Positions 45,601 to 57,945 of a stretch of 64,000 nt of DNA are shown here, in pieces. How positions within the stretch are numbered: the stretch's first letter is position 1; each line of letters starts with the position of its first letter. Location: contig JAANDG010000188.1 of NCBI GenBank assembly GCA_036852015.1, forward strand, positions 62,001 to 126,000, given 5' to 3'. This stretch comes from Pelodera strongyloides. Lineage: Eukaryota > Nematoda > Chromadorea > Rhabditida > Rhabditidae. The notes under the pieces are model-generated. The model saw only the letters and a program-made list of their open reading frames with translations. It did no database searches and was not told the DNA's origin. The translations under genes were made by a program, and so were the position numbers.

Positions 45601-48600
45601 GAATTAAGAACCGGAAAAGTTTTTTTCAGTGAACGTGTATGGTAACCTAAATCCGAGCACATATTTATCATACGAGTCGTCAATATCAATAGGCACGAGT
45701 AACAACGCAAACGCAATGTATGCGTTAATTGTCATTATGACATTGTTGCGCCAGCTTTTAAAAAAAAGTCATTATTTATTTCAGACGTTGTTCGAGTCGC
45801 GCTGCAAGGTCTACCGTTTCACGAACAAGGAATGGAAGGAGCGTGGTACTGGTGTGCTCAAGATTTTGGAAAACCCCGACACCAACAAGGCTCGCCTGGT
45901 CATGAGAAGAGAACAGGTGCGAGCATTTTCATTATTTTTAGAGCAAGTAACAAGGGTAAGCAGACAGTGAGTACCGTATACTTGTGATAAATTCCCCTGA
46001 ATGCCTACTTTTGTAGGCAGGATTCGAATTTTGTGAAAATACTTCGGCATGGCATTTGCAGGTACTTGACTTGGATCACTTGGATTTGGATGTTTATGAT
46101 ATTGTGCTCTCAGCACTTGGGTGTTTGTTCCTAGTGACTGGTGACTGATGAAGTTCGATTTTTTAGTGACGGATGTTCACATCGTTTTATTTATTTTCTT
46201 TTGTTTTAGGTGCACAAGGTCTGTGTAAATCACTATATCGATGCGTCAATGAAGATTGAGTTCATGAAGGGCAAGACCAAGGCACTGTACTGGCTGTGCA
46301 TGGATGCAAGTGATGGAGAACCAGAGCCCACACAACTCAGCGTCAAGTTTGCCGAAGAGGAGACTGCGAGCAAATTCAAGAAGGTCTTCGAGGGATGCAT
46401 CGCGAAAGCAGGTTTGTTCACTTTCACATTTCACATGTGCTGTATATTCATAGTAAGTGTGAGTTAGCAGCAGGGCGAACATGACATGCGTAAGTTACAT
46501 GTTACATTGTCTACTCCGCTTGTTTGTATGTAATATGTTTAATTTTAACACAACTAAAGGTGATATGTTCAGTGTCGTCACCGAGCAAAGCCACCAAGGC
46601 AGAAGTGAAGGCTGAGGCAGAGGAAGATTCTGAGTCTGAGAGTGACACGTCGACAGACAGTGCTAAGGAGGTGGTGATTCCTAAGAATGAGCCCGTCATC
46701 AAAGAGGAGAAGAAGACTGGTGCATTCGACTGGAAGAAGCCGGAGGGAAGGTACGGTTTTCTTTTAAAAAAATTGCTTATTAAAACATAACAAACTTGAA
46801 TTTGCAAATTTGCATAAAGTCACATCGTACTACTTGTGTTAGAAAATGTGTATGCCCGCGTACAAACCAGGTGCTGGTAATACCAAGTTTTTTTTTGATC
46901 TGCCACTACCGTTTTGTCGCTTTCTTGTGTCTTGATTGAGTATGTTTGTTGTTTATTTTCTGATTCGCAAGAGAAGAAGTTCTTTTTCTAAATCGTTTCA
47001 TTGTGTCCCATTCTAGCTGGGATTGTCCGGACTGTTATACGAATAACAAGGCCGACTCCAACAAGTGTGCGTGCTGTGGAACAGGAAAAGACGGCAAGGC
47101 AGCTGAGCCTGAACTTCCCAAGTGAGTTCAGATCCATTTCATATTTCACTTGCATATTAGTTTCATTAGATACTTATGAATACTAATGGATGCATTCCCT
47201 TATTCGTTTTTGAGTATATAACGATTTCCTGTTATTACTATTGCGCACGAGTATTAGCTCTTTCTTTCTTTATTTGTCTTCCGGGCTGTTGAGTGAGTAC
47301 TGTATGTACATTGTACTTTTGTGCCTTCAGAACCACATTCGCTCCTTCTACCAAACCTGGAACTTTCTCTTTCGGTATTCCATCCTCTACTCCTGCTGCT
47401 TCGTCGGAAAGTACTCCAGCAAAGCCAGCCTTCTCGTTTGGACAGTCTCAGAGGTTTGCAGTTGAACGTGTTGGAAGCAATTTTTTGGTTGCTAGTATAC
47501 TCAGTGGTGAGTGAGGTGTTACATGCACATGCGGCGTATGTTGTGTTACTAGAGCAAATGAGTGTGGTTTCCTTTACGACGTATTTGGTGAAATTTTGCT
47601 AGTGACCGTGCAAAACCGATTTAATATTAGCTTTAATTTTTAGCGCCACACCTGCGACTGGTGCTGCTCCATCAGCTACCGCAACCGCAGCTCCTAAGTT
47701 CAGTTTCGGTCAGGGTCCCGCCAAGGAAGACAAGTAAGTTGCATGTTTCTAAACTTGTATTGGGGATTCGGGTTTACCACGATTGTTTTTGTTTTAGTTT
47801 AGTTTTGCTGTTGGCTAATTACAATTACCAGTTCTTCGTGGCTTATTTAAGCTTTCATTTGGTTTTATTTGTGAAGTTAAAACAAGGCGTAAGTTTAGGC
47901 CAGCAGCCTCTGCCTCTCCATTCTCCTTCGCCAGTACAGCTAAAGCATTGGATGCTGCTGCTGCATCAACTCCGACAAGTTCTGTAACGCCAACTTCTGG
48001 AGCGAAGATCTCATTTGCTGATGCTGCTAAGGCTGCAGCAAAGGAGGAACCGGCCAAGTAAGAACATTTCATATTCCGCTGAATCTAATTACTGAATGCA
48101 TCGAATTCATTATCAACAATCGACGTTTTCTGTATAAAAAATTTTTGCGTCATTAGGTCATTCCGTTTGGTTTTTATGCCTGCACTTTGGACTTTGGATC
48201 TAATTTAGGGCCACAGTTGCTCCAGTCACCTTCAGCTTTGGCAAGACTGCAGCGGGAGCGGCTGCATCTCCAGGTCCGACTATTTTTTTCTCTTATTTAT
48301 GTTCTTCTTTTTTTTGTCCGGTATTTAGTACAACGGCGGTTGGGTGTATTCTTACGTTTGTTCTATATTGAAATGTGGTTTTCTTAAGTTCGTTCTTCAT
48401 TTGCAATGTCGCCTTACCTTCTTACGTATGAATTATGAATTTTAATGTGTAATGTTTGTGCCCTAGCCCCAGATTTACGTTAACTAACTTTTTGTTGTAT
48501 CGTGTGGCTGTATTAGTAATTCCTTTCCTTTTAGCGACCACTACTGCTGCTGCCGCCAGCCCTTTCGCTACTGCCTCTAATTTCAGTTTCAAGACTGGAT

Positions 48601-51210
48601 CACCCAAACCACTGTTCGGTGGTAGGTTTCATCCTTTTATCCTTAGTGGAAAATTCACCCACGCCCACGTTTTTAGCTTTAACATGCCACAAGTAGTCCA
48701 TCAGTATGCACGTGATATATTTAAAGCGAAATACCGGCCGGTTTTTGAAACGTATTGCGTACACCTGCTTTCTTATGCAGCTTATGCAAATGAGCTAAAA
48801 TTTGAATAAAAACTAGACCCCACTTCGCATAATGCATAGGAATGCAATTGCTTGAGATGCGTTTCAAAAACCGGCCGGTGTTTCGCTTTAAAATCTTTAA
48901 AATGGAGGAATCGTGCCTCTCTTTTTTATTGGCATCTTTCTAACCTTTCTTTACCTAGCAGGGAGCGCTTCTCCGGCGCCTGCCGCTGGCTCAGTTTTCG
49001 GTGGAAAATCTGGATCAAACACTCCATCAATGACTGGCGAGGAAGATAAGAAGGATGAGGACGCCACCAACAAGGAACCAGCTAAAGTATTTTTTCAAAA
49101 TAATTGTGTCATTGGGATAATTGAAGGGAATGGGAGTTGTGATGCTGTTTTTTGTTTTGTTTTACTTTGTGTGTTTCATTTCGGTCTTATTCATGGACAA
49201 ACCAGTCTCGCAAGTCGGTCGAATAAAACAAACCCAATCAACTTTCCAGGTGTTCGGACAGGGAACTTCAGTATTCGGTGGCGGCTCTACAGCTGCTACT
49301 TCGTTCTCGTTCTCTCCTGCCGCTCCAAAGGGAAACATATTTGAGGGAGCGGACGCGCAGAAGGCAAAGGACGCATTCAATCAGTTGAAGAAGGCACAGG
49401 TAGGCTATATGTGTTATTTTGGAAATTTTGAAGAGATCTTTCTGCTGATGAGGAATCTGAACCTAACAATAATATAAGTCGCGCAAAGTATTAAGATTGT
49501 TCATTGTTGTTGTGTATCACTGCAAAAAAATCTAGGTTAAGTTGCTGGAACTGCGAACTAATAAAATATATGTTATTGTAATATATTACTTGCATTTCAG
49601 CCTCTTGGAGCCAAGAAATCAGAAAAGGACGACGACGGAGAGGAAAGGGGCGCAGACGAGGAGTACGAGCCGGATGTGGAATTCAAGCCTGTCGTTCCCT
49701 TGCCCGACCTCGTCGAGGTTTGTAGTTCCTTTTTTTCAATCACGCGTAAAAACTTAGTTTTCCTCAAATCCTGCGTGTGTCCGCTTCTGTGCATAAACCG
49801 ATGTGTAAAACTGTAAAATTATGGCCAACCGTCCTAAATTTTTACCCCCCATCTTAAATCTCAATTGGGTTTTGTATGTTGGGCTCAAAAAGCTTACTGT
49901 TTGAAGATAATTTTACTGTGTAAGAATTGGGTTTACATTCGCTTTAAGCTAATAAGAGCATCTCCGTTTACTTACGGGATTTAGTTGTTTATTCACTGAC
50001 GTGTTCATTTATTATTGTAAATTGTATATTGTAGGTTACCACTGGAGAGGAGGGTGAAGAGGTGCTCTTGTCACAGAGATGCAAACTTTACCGCTACGAC
50101 CGCAATACCAAGGAGACCAAGGAGAGGGGAACCGGCGACATTAAGGTGAGGCAAGGTTGTCAATAAGAAGTACAAATTACTACATCAAGAACACACAGGA
50201 AACGATATAAATAAAATTATGTAAAAGAAGTGAGACCAGATTAGAGGGAAGTAATGATGTAATGGTTAGGATTTCGGGAGCTTTGACCAAGAGATTTTAT
50301 AGCCGAGCAGCACAAACCCGGTAGCTGGAAGCTATCGACACTAATGCGCACAAGCGAGCTGTGACTTTTGTTCATTCTTTTGGTGGTGTTTACCATCAAC
50401 TCGCTGCGCTATACTACTTTTATATCCTAAGCCTAAACTATATCAATGTAATCTTTCTAGATTCTGAAGCACCCCGACACTGGTGTGCAGCGTGTGGTTA
50501 TGCGACGAGAGCAAGTGCACAAGTTGTGTGCCAATTTCCGTTTCGCCAAGAATATGAAGCTGATGCCGAAGCCCAACCAGGCTACAGTATTCAGTTTCTT
50601 CTGTCAGGTTCGTGATTGTTATACTTATTTATAGCCATAGATTTATAACCTTATTAGAGAGCAAAAATTGAGCAGCTATTCGTTGCGTACTATTTATTTA
50701 TTTAATACTACATACTATTTGTTTAATAAAATAACACCACGAAACGGTGAATATGGGGTGCATCACAAAATGATATTAAGAATATGAATATTTTTGATTA
50801 TTCGTTTATTCTCTAGTATTTTGTATGTGCGCTGTTTAAAGTAAATATTTATATATTAATGTGTGACTTGGTTGTATTGTTGTGAATTGTATGTAATAAC
50901 TTGCACATGTGTGAAGTGTGAATACCACTTTATTCAGACACACAATCATCACACATAGACTTAAGCATGTAGAATCCAGGGTCCCGTTTGCTCTCGAAGT
51001 CGGGGATCTTCATTTTTAGCTCCAAAGACAAGGCGGTGTCCCATGAGTGAAGTAGACGGTAGAAGACGGATATTTAGATAATACATGCTTTAGGATTTCT
51101 CGGAGGATCCCAACGGTGTTGGTGAGACGTTCTTCGTCAAGTTCAAGAATGAGGAGTTCGCCAAGAATTTCAAGAAAGTGTTCGAGGCTGCTGTTGCATC
51201 ACTAGAATAA
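42690..51210 (+). CDS. npp-9: Nucleoporin NPP-9 / RanBP2 (Nup358)-like: FG repeats, RanBP2 zinc finger, two Ran-binding domains
   Basis: Twenty-three exons (42690-42746, 42991-43083, 43358-43450, 43830-43988, 44160-44307, 44442-44527, 44831-45077, 45220-45407, 45785-45916, 46210-46411, 46573-46750, 47017-47121, 47331-47453, 47644-47733, 47899-48057, 48209-48273, 48535-48621, 48962-49086, 49250-49399, 49601-49717, 50035-50145, 50461-50607, 51094-51210) keep phase, giving 992 residues. Residues 1-100 look coiled-coil, then Gln- and Ala-rich tracts. FSFG/FGQ repeats are scattered. RanBD1 domains span about 330-468 ([19 protein letters not shown]) and 850-990 ([19 protein letters not shown]). A zinc finger WDCPDC...CACC lies at 529-548. 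Such proteins form cytoplasmic filaments of the nuclear pore and bind Ran-GTP. The helical TPR region, SUMO-ligase repeats and cyclophilin domain of vertebrate RanBP2 are absent. A 3' splice site at 42660 just before the ATG suggests trans-splicing. Confidence 0.95.
45439..45591. mobile_element. Palindromic TTAA MITE, family A (copy 4, loop side deleted)
   Basis: Ends TTAA-AGCGAAATGCTAGCCCC and GAGACTGGCATTTCGCT-TTAA. The right arm lacks the bases pairing with GCTAATTTTG next to the loop. In the intron between nucleoporin exons 8 and 9. Confidence 0.9.
48721..48891. mobile_element. TTAA MITE, family B (copy 5)
   Basis: TTAA-AGCGAAATACCGGCCGG to CCGGCCGGTGTTTCGCT-TTAA, with GTTTTTGAAACGTAT/ATGCGTTTCAAAAAC repeats. 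In the intron between nucleoporin exons 17 and 18. Confidence 0.92.
49857..49896 (+). repeat. Fragment of the AGGGAAYGTCAA MITE family
   Basis: CTCAATTGGGTTTTGTATGT plus TGGGCTCAAAAAGCTT resembles the subterminal part of the elements at 12668 and 6809. No TTAA end is kept. In a nucleoporin intron. Confidence 0.5.
50917..50960 (+). repeat. 44-bp dispersed repeat, copy 2
   Basis: Matches 23605-23648 over CCACTTTATTCAGACA and ACAATCATCACACAT. In the last nucleoporin intron. Confidence 0.7.
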
Positions 51211-52057
51211 GTGGCTTGAGAATTTAATAGGTAATCTTGGCGTCATTTTCGTTTACCCGTTTAAATTGGAAGACCGTTGCATATTCATAGCTTCTTTTTT
51301 TGCAGGATAATTGATTCTTTTTTTTTCCAGGCAATATTTTTTATCCTTAATTTATTCTTCCAGGTTTTACTGAATTTTAGCATGTGTATTCGGTGACTCA
51401 TTTCAATCGGTAGTCTTATTGCAGTCGTACTTTTGTGCTGCTTTTATACGGAAGTTATGTTGAGTTGATTCTTGTATAATTGTCGTGACTGATGTTTTCG
51501 GTAGTAACAAACGTGTATTTAATGATCCGGTTTTTATTCATCTGTTATGGAGTACTGTTTGTTGACACAATTTTTGTTGTGAGAGTTTTCTCTTTGAACC
51601 ATATTTTATAAATGGCAACCCTTTTCAACGTTGTTCTGTAGCTTCTTCTTATAGATCTCTCATGGACCTGTTTGTTACTATGTGACATCAATTAGTTTTG
51701 TTTTTGGTTAATCATTGTCAACTCGTTTCAAATAAGATGATTTATATTTGTCCCTTGTTGTTATGGCATTGTATGGATAATGACAAAAATATATGAAGGT
51801 ATATTTATTTTCTTCATTTTTGCAAAGTGTGGGTTGAGCAACAATGATAGGAGTTGAAAGTGTCTGGGGTATCGGAACGTGGTTATTCTTTTTATTTTCT
51901 AGTGTTCTATAAAGTTTAAATGGTAAATATTGAATATGCAAAAAAAATGTTAGTGTTTAGTGTTAACACTGAGGATATAAATAATGTGAAAAATTGATTA
52001 TTTTTGAGCAATGTTAATAGTGGGCGTGATAATAACAGTTTAGTTTAATGATAATAG
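51211..52057. other. Convergent 3' flanks of the nucleoporin and GILT genes
   Basis: T-rich sequence that probably includes the nucleoporin 3' UTR. No coding or repeat signal seen. Confidence 0.5.
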
Positions 52058-55000
52058 TTATTTTCGATATAACTTGAGCCATTTGTTGAGCAGTTGTGGG
52101 AGGATCATTACATTCAAGTTATTGTTGTCCGTGTCGGGAGTGTAGTCGTTGATTAGCAGATAGGGCACCTGGAATAAAGAAATTAGGAGGTTCCTTTTTA
52201 CAGTAGTACGGTAGTTCTTTCTCATCTTCCCCCAAATTACATGACTCTTTTCATTGGTTCTTGTCATTGGTTATACAATGCGTTTCAGTAACGAGGGTTT
52301 TTTTCGTCCATCGTCAGAAGCACTCTAGTTGTATCTTATGAACAAGCTGGATTCCGACTACGGTACACTTATTTCTTGCGATGAATTCATAGCTTGAATG
52401 CAGTCTTGTCTTTTTTTGTAAAACATTTGTTTTCATGCAGCAAAATGAAAACGCATTTTTCGGAGTTGTGCGGATAGTTTCTTGATTCTGGAGCATATGG
52501 ATCCTTCGGATCCACTTCTCCTGAATGACACTCATATGTAGATAACGGAAAACTATAGTATACCCACTTCTACTATAGCATTAGGCCTCGTGGACATGGT
52601 TTTGTGTGCTGCAGCCCTTTGTAATTGAATGCCCCGCTCCGAGTCGTAGCAGTGCCTGAAAATGGAAGTTGATAAAGTACTTGCGATTATTAGTATCTTT
52701 CTTTCGTTATTATTTGATTATTAGTATCTTTCTTTCCGAAGATTGCCCATGCCACCTAAATTGTATAAACAAAGACTAACATAATGTATAAATTCCGGTT
52801 CTCCAGCTAGATATCCGCGCCGCTGTGGTGGACCTTTTTGTACGCCGCGCATTGTACTATGCTGCGTGGCGCAGGGTTGCGATCTTCAGACCCAACGAGT
52901 GGTTGGGTTGGTGCGCGGTTGGTGCGTGGCGAAAAAAGGGTTCGCCCTAGTTTCGCCGCGAGTGGAGAAGACGGAGTATCTTGTGCGAGCCCCTTTTTTC
53001 GCCGCGCACCATCAAAGTTTCGCGTTGCTGCGAATCAAGGCTTACCTAATCTGTCGATATTGATTCCGTACGAACGCCTGACAACTTTGGAATGCTCCAT
53101 CGACGTGATTGTTCTGTATTGCCCGTTCAAAACAAACGATGAAAGGCAGAGCGCCTTGAACCTGAAATTTGGAAAATAGAATGGCACAGAAATGGTGCAG
53201 AAACAGTGCTCCTCATTCACTATCAATCACAAGAGACAGACTAGAGATAGAAACAAGACGGAGACACCACGAGAAAGGAAGAGAGCGAAAAACTTAAACG
53301 GACACCCGAATTACGAAACCGATTTACCTTGAGCACGTCGATCACACAGGACTGCATTCTATTGGCATCACATTCTTTCTTGCCGTGATTACAAGAGAAA
53401 GATCCGTCCTGAACCACATTACTTTAAAGCGAAATGCCGGCCGGTTTTTGAAACACATCGAGTAGACCAGCATTCTTATGCAGCTTATGCAAATGAACAT
53501 AAATTGGAATAAATCATCGAGCTAAATTCGGGCAAATTAGCATAAATACGAAAGAATGCAGTTGTCCACGATGCGTTTCAAAAACGGGCCGGTATTTCGC
53601 TTTACCTAATATATGGATTCGTTGCGAATATTTATTGCTGAACTAGCTTGCATGAGAAAAAGTCCGAAAATAGCTACATATGACTGAAATTAAATCATAT
53701 GGTGCCACTGTGATGTTACACAATTCCGGATGCTTCTAAGCAGCGAAGATATCATCTTTCGGTTTGTGGAAACATGTTTCGCGGCCAAAAACTGCGTGGG
53801 GTCCTGTTTGCACGGAATCTTGCCTCAATTTAGTTAATTCGTAGCAGTTTATTGGTTTCCACTTGTGACAACCTATTAAATTACACATGGGGCGAAAAAC
53901 TCCGAATTTGAGCGATAGCTTCTGCGCCAAGAAAACGACCATTGAAGTTCCTACGCATGGACGGGAATACCCGTACCCGCCCACGCGCCGAGTTTTGTCA
54001 GCACTGACGAAAAAACACAGGCGCGACGACTGAACGAAAATGCGAAATCGACGCAGATGTAGATAATAGGGTGCGCGGCGACTTTACTTCATTTTTGGTT
54101 ACCTTCTCGCCAAAGGGCTCTTAGTTCTCACAAGTGTCAGAGTACCCACGAGAACTGGAGAAAGTCGACAACAGGGCGAGGTGCGCAGCGAGGCGTAAGC
54201 GCAACTGACTTTTTTGCCGCGCCCGCTAAAATTTACGCGCAATAGAACGTACCCGAAGTATGCGTGCATTTCCCCACGGGACGAGTTCGAGTTCGAATTG
54301 CCCACGGTGTTGGTTGTAGATGGGCCCCAGCTGATTGGCAATGAATCTGAATATCAGAATTCATCATTTTATTGATAGCAGGCAACAAAAAAAACAAGAA
54401 CAACAGCAGAAGCAATATATGAATATGAAGCAAACAAACAAAACTCACTTTTGGCAATAAGGACACAGTGCTTCGTACATGAGGGATATCTTCAGCGGTT
54501 TTTGTTGTCTTTTCAGCTGATCGCATTGGCGGGTGACACCGCAAGCTTGTGCTGACTGAAATGTAGTTCAGGAGTCAGTATCAACTGAGTGCCAACTGTG
54601 GGCCGCGCACGCGCAGACCTTTATTACAACATATATGGCACATATGCGGCACACATAGCGCATTGCCCAAAATTGTCTGACCTGTTGTGAGTCACACCAC
54701 ATATCTGGTGGAATATCACATTGTACTTGTGGTGGAGGTTGATATCCAGGGTGGGGACGCTGAGGGTAGTGTGTCTGAAGTAAGAAAGTAAAATAATAAT
54801 AATAATACGTACGAACCCAGTGTTAATAGCATTTAGCCCAGGTTACGCTGCTCTATTGTCTTAAATATGAATACTTTATAAAGAGGAAGAATTCAAAAGC
54901 CAATTTCAGAAAGTGGTTTTGTGAGCACCCGCAATAATAAGGTCAACATAAAAGACTCCGACTGATCAAAACGTGAGATCGTTGTAGACAAAAGTGGTGC

Positions 55001-55998
55001 GCATGCAACGTGCAATCGCATACTACTACATATTAAAAATGACACGAGGGAGGACCAAAACTGAATGATAAATTTAAAAAAAATAATGATTTGTTGCTAC
55101 TTGAACGTTTTTACCTGCTGTTGTTGAGGATGTGCGCGTGGCTATAAAAGTAAAGTGGAAATTGAAAAGTAACAGAAATAGGAATGGACAGAAATATTTG
55201 TGCCGGTGTGATTCAGTGCATGTATACACATACAAAAAAAAGGATAACGCATTATTATAACGCATGCACACTTCTCAAATAAATAGTTGAAAACTTACAT
55301 CGTACCGACCAACAGAGTTCTGACCCTTAAGAATTTCTTATTTATACGGATCCCTTTGAGATTCGGACCCCTTTGAGAAGGGCATAATGCGAATATGAGA
55401 AGATTCGTACGTTGTAATTTGAAAGTACGTTTACCAAAAAAATCAGAACATTCTCAATATTCACCACCGCGTACCCAATTTTACTGATCAGATATTGAAC
55501 ATAAAGGTGTGTACACATAAAAGGGTACATTATGCATGTACTTTGTCAAACGCTTTGAATATATTAAGCACAAAGTACAGAGCATAATTTACCTGATACG
55601 CATTCACGGGCACACTGTTTCGATGTTGTTGTTGTTGTTGTTGTTGTTGTTGGGGGTAACGACTTCTGTAGTTGTAGTTTGCGTTGACCTAAAATTATAA
55701 AAAAAGTGTCAACCATGGCAAATTACTTTACAGCCAGTTTCGAGGGATATCACAAAGAACGCCTAAGCCTAAGCTTGTACCTATCCTATGGCCCCCACAC
55801 CCTATCCGGCCTATCCCTTGCACCTGATGGACACCCTTTCCCCGCCTTAGGGTACATTTGTGCTCTTCGAAAAAGTTCACCGAGTCCCCAAATATCCAAC
55901 ACGTCTAACTCGAATCGTTAATCTCAATCGGACAAGCCAAATGCCCTGTGATCAATCTTTTCGACGACGGACGGAGAAGTAGAATTGACCCCTGACCA

Positions 55999-56054
<56 letters not shown>

Positions 56055-57945
56055 CTCATCCCTTCTAACCTCACTCTACTTCTCCCTCTTTCTCTTCCCT
56101 CGCGAGGAAGTGAAAGAGAGAGAGAGAGAGAGAAAACTTCACTTCGAAAAGGTCATTTCTCAGCAGTCCACAGCACCTGTTCACGGCTTAGCACCAGATT
56201 TTTTCCGACCCTTTTTGTGCAAAAAGTGAATGATTCAGTATGTGAGTTTGGCAAATTTATATGTGATCAGACCAGGATACGTTTCAATGAGAGAATATTC
56301 GTGTCTGTGCTCGGAAAAGGTTGTTGTAAGCGAACTCTCACAAAATCGGGAAAAAGGTTATACTGTTTAGAGGACTACGCTTCCTATGAGAAATCACTTG
56401 GCCGAGCACGCGAAGCAGTTTCTAAAGATCGAAAACATTCTATTATTACAGTCTATTATTACGTACTTTAGGCGATCATTTAAAGGGATAGGTTCATCTC
56501 AAATCACCTCTCTTTTTATTGTTTTTATTGATAATAGCACAAATATCATCTACAATGAAAATTAAATCAATCACAGAACAATACGACTCGCAGAAGAAGC
56601 TTCCTTTATTGGAAGCTAGTTGATCGGAAGCCAAAATCTAAACGCAAAAACTAACACCGTACACAGATCGCGCGGGCCAATGGCAATTAGCCAAGCTACA
56701 AACTACACTCGGCAGATCATTATCTTCCACGGTGTGGTATCATTTAATTCGGACTTGGCTAATTGCCACTAGCCCGCGAGATCTGTGTATGGTATTAGTT
56801 TTTAAGTTTAGATTTTGGCTTCCGATAAACTAGCTTCCAAGAAAGGAAGCTTCTTCTGCGAGGCGTACTGTTCTGTGATTGATTTAGTTTTCATTGTGAA
56901 TGATATTTGTGCTATTATCAATAAAAACAATAAAAAGAGAGGTGATTTGAGATGAACCTATCCCCTTAATCCGACCAGTAATGAGAAACTATGAAATTGC
57001 GCCTTCGTTCTTGCACTTCGCATTCTTTTCCGTGCTTAGTACTTATCGGATGGTCAGTATAGCACTAACCCCAGTTGAGCTTAAACTAGACAGCTAATAT
57101 ATAACCAATTCCTAGCAGGTAACACTAAAGGTAATGCACGACTCTCACATTGCCACTACTTTCGGATTTGTACACTTGCGCGGTGCAAGTGTCGTGTGTC
57201 AAGTCAGCCGAGCCGTGTCAAGTCGTGTCAATTCAAGTATCAATTGCCGCGACAATTAAGACTGATAGTGGTAGTCAAGCGAAAAAATTTCTACGCGTCA
57301 AAGATTGCCGCAATATATTTAAAACATGACCGCAATGGCTGTCTACCCCTTCGAAGAACACAAACCAGCGGAATCAAATCTATATTTTTCACAGTGATCA
57401 ACAGGGTGCATTCTTTCAACAAGACAGTGTTTTGAAATATGACACCTAACGGGAAAATGGCTGGCCAAAACGCACTTTTTGGACGTAACGAGGTCTAGGG
57501 CTGATGTACTATCAACTATCAGTGTCCGTGAACAATCATAAATAACCAAACAAGTCGTTATGAAGGGCATACATTGTATAAATGTATAAATATGACTTAA
57601 CTATTAGTTCTAAAGTTATAAGCGTTCTAATTGTAAGGAATTAGGTTTCACTAGTTCTAAGGCATAGTTTAGTAGTATTGAAAACGAACCTATGCTATGC
57701 GTGCCTACCTATGTACATATAACAAGTCATGCACATGACATATACCCATGAGCATGAGATCTATGACCTACGCGGTATCATTTATTCTCTACAACAAGTA
57801 ATCAAGCAAATGTAATTTACTGTAAAAAATTATTTAGGCCTGAGTTAATTCAATAAATGGAAACACACAAATAAAAAAAACTAACCATGCAAATATGCGT
57901 GTGTAAAAGCACCAGAATAAGGAGAAAACAAACAGGCTTGGACAT
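52058..57945 (-). CDS. GILT-family (gamma-interferon-inducible lysosomal thiol reductase-like) secreted protein with poly-Gln N-terminal insert
   Basis: Eleven exons, minus strand (57945-57886, 55688-55593, 55319-55299, 55141-55115, 54774-54682, 54555-54449, 54346-54253, 53408-53328, 53161-53046, 52655-52568, 52168-52058 TAA), keep phase and give 297 residues. Exon 1 encodes a signal peptide (VCFLLILVLLHTHIC). Residues 21-95 are low complexity, with nine consecutive Gln and two mini-exons of 21 and 27 bases. The GILT core follows: DIPPDMWCDSQ, then the redox motif CPYC (130-133) in LKISLMYEALCPYCQKFIAN, LELVPWGNA, SCNHGKKECDANRMQSCVI, CYDSERGIQLQRAAA and VPYLLINDYT. GILTs reduce disulphides at acidic pH; some nematode members act in immunity. 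The core matches the family well; the Gln-rich insert is unusual. Intron 1 is 2.2 kb and holds a TTAA MITE. Confidence 0.93.
52815..53035. repeat. GC-rich inverted repeat in GILT intron
   Basis: GGTGCGTGGCGAAAAAAGGG near 52918-52938 is mirrored by CCCCTTTTTTCGCCGCGCACC near 52990-53010, with related words on both sides (GTGGTGGACC, TACGCCGCGC). Related in style to 40180-40480. Confidence 0.6.
53424..53604. mobile_element. TTAA MITE, family B (copy 6)
   Basis: Starts TTAA-AGCGAAATGCCGGCCGG and ends CGGGCCGGTATTTCGCT-TTAC, so the right TTAA is mutated. It lies 16 bases upstream of the GILT exon 8 acceptor (on the minus strand). Confidence 0.9.
55999..56063. repeat. (CT)n microsatellite
   Basis: CT repeats with two short interruptions. 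A complementary GA tract follows at 56113-56133, so the two could pair. In GILT intron 1. Confidence 0.9.
56484..56965. mobile_element. MITE derived from the P2X7-domain transposon
   Basis: Left AGGGATAGGTTCATCTC and its mirrored right end match the 182-bp terminal repeats of 12868-15185 with scattered differences; TTAA flanks at 56480-56483 and 56966-56969. The inner sequence GCTACAAACTACACTCGGC matches the reverse complement of the larger element's right subterminal region (about 14952-14970), here also mirrored. An internally deleted derivative, in GILT intron 1. Confidence 0.85.
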
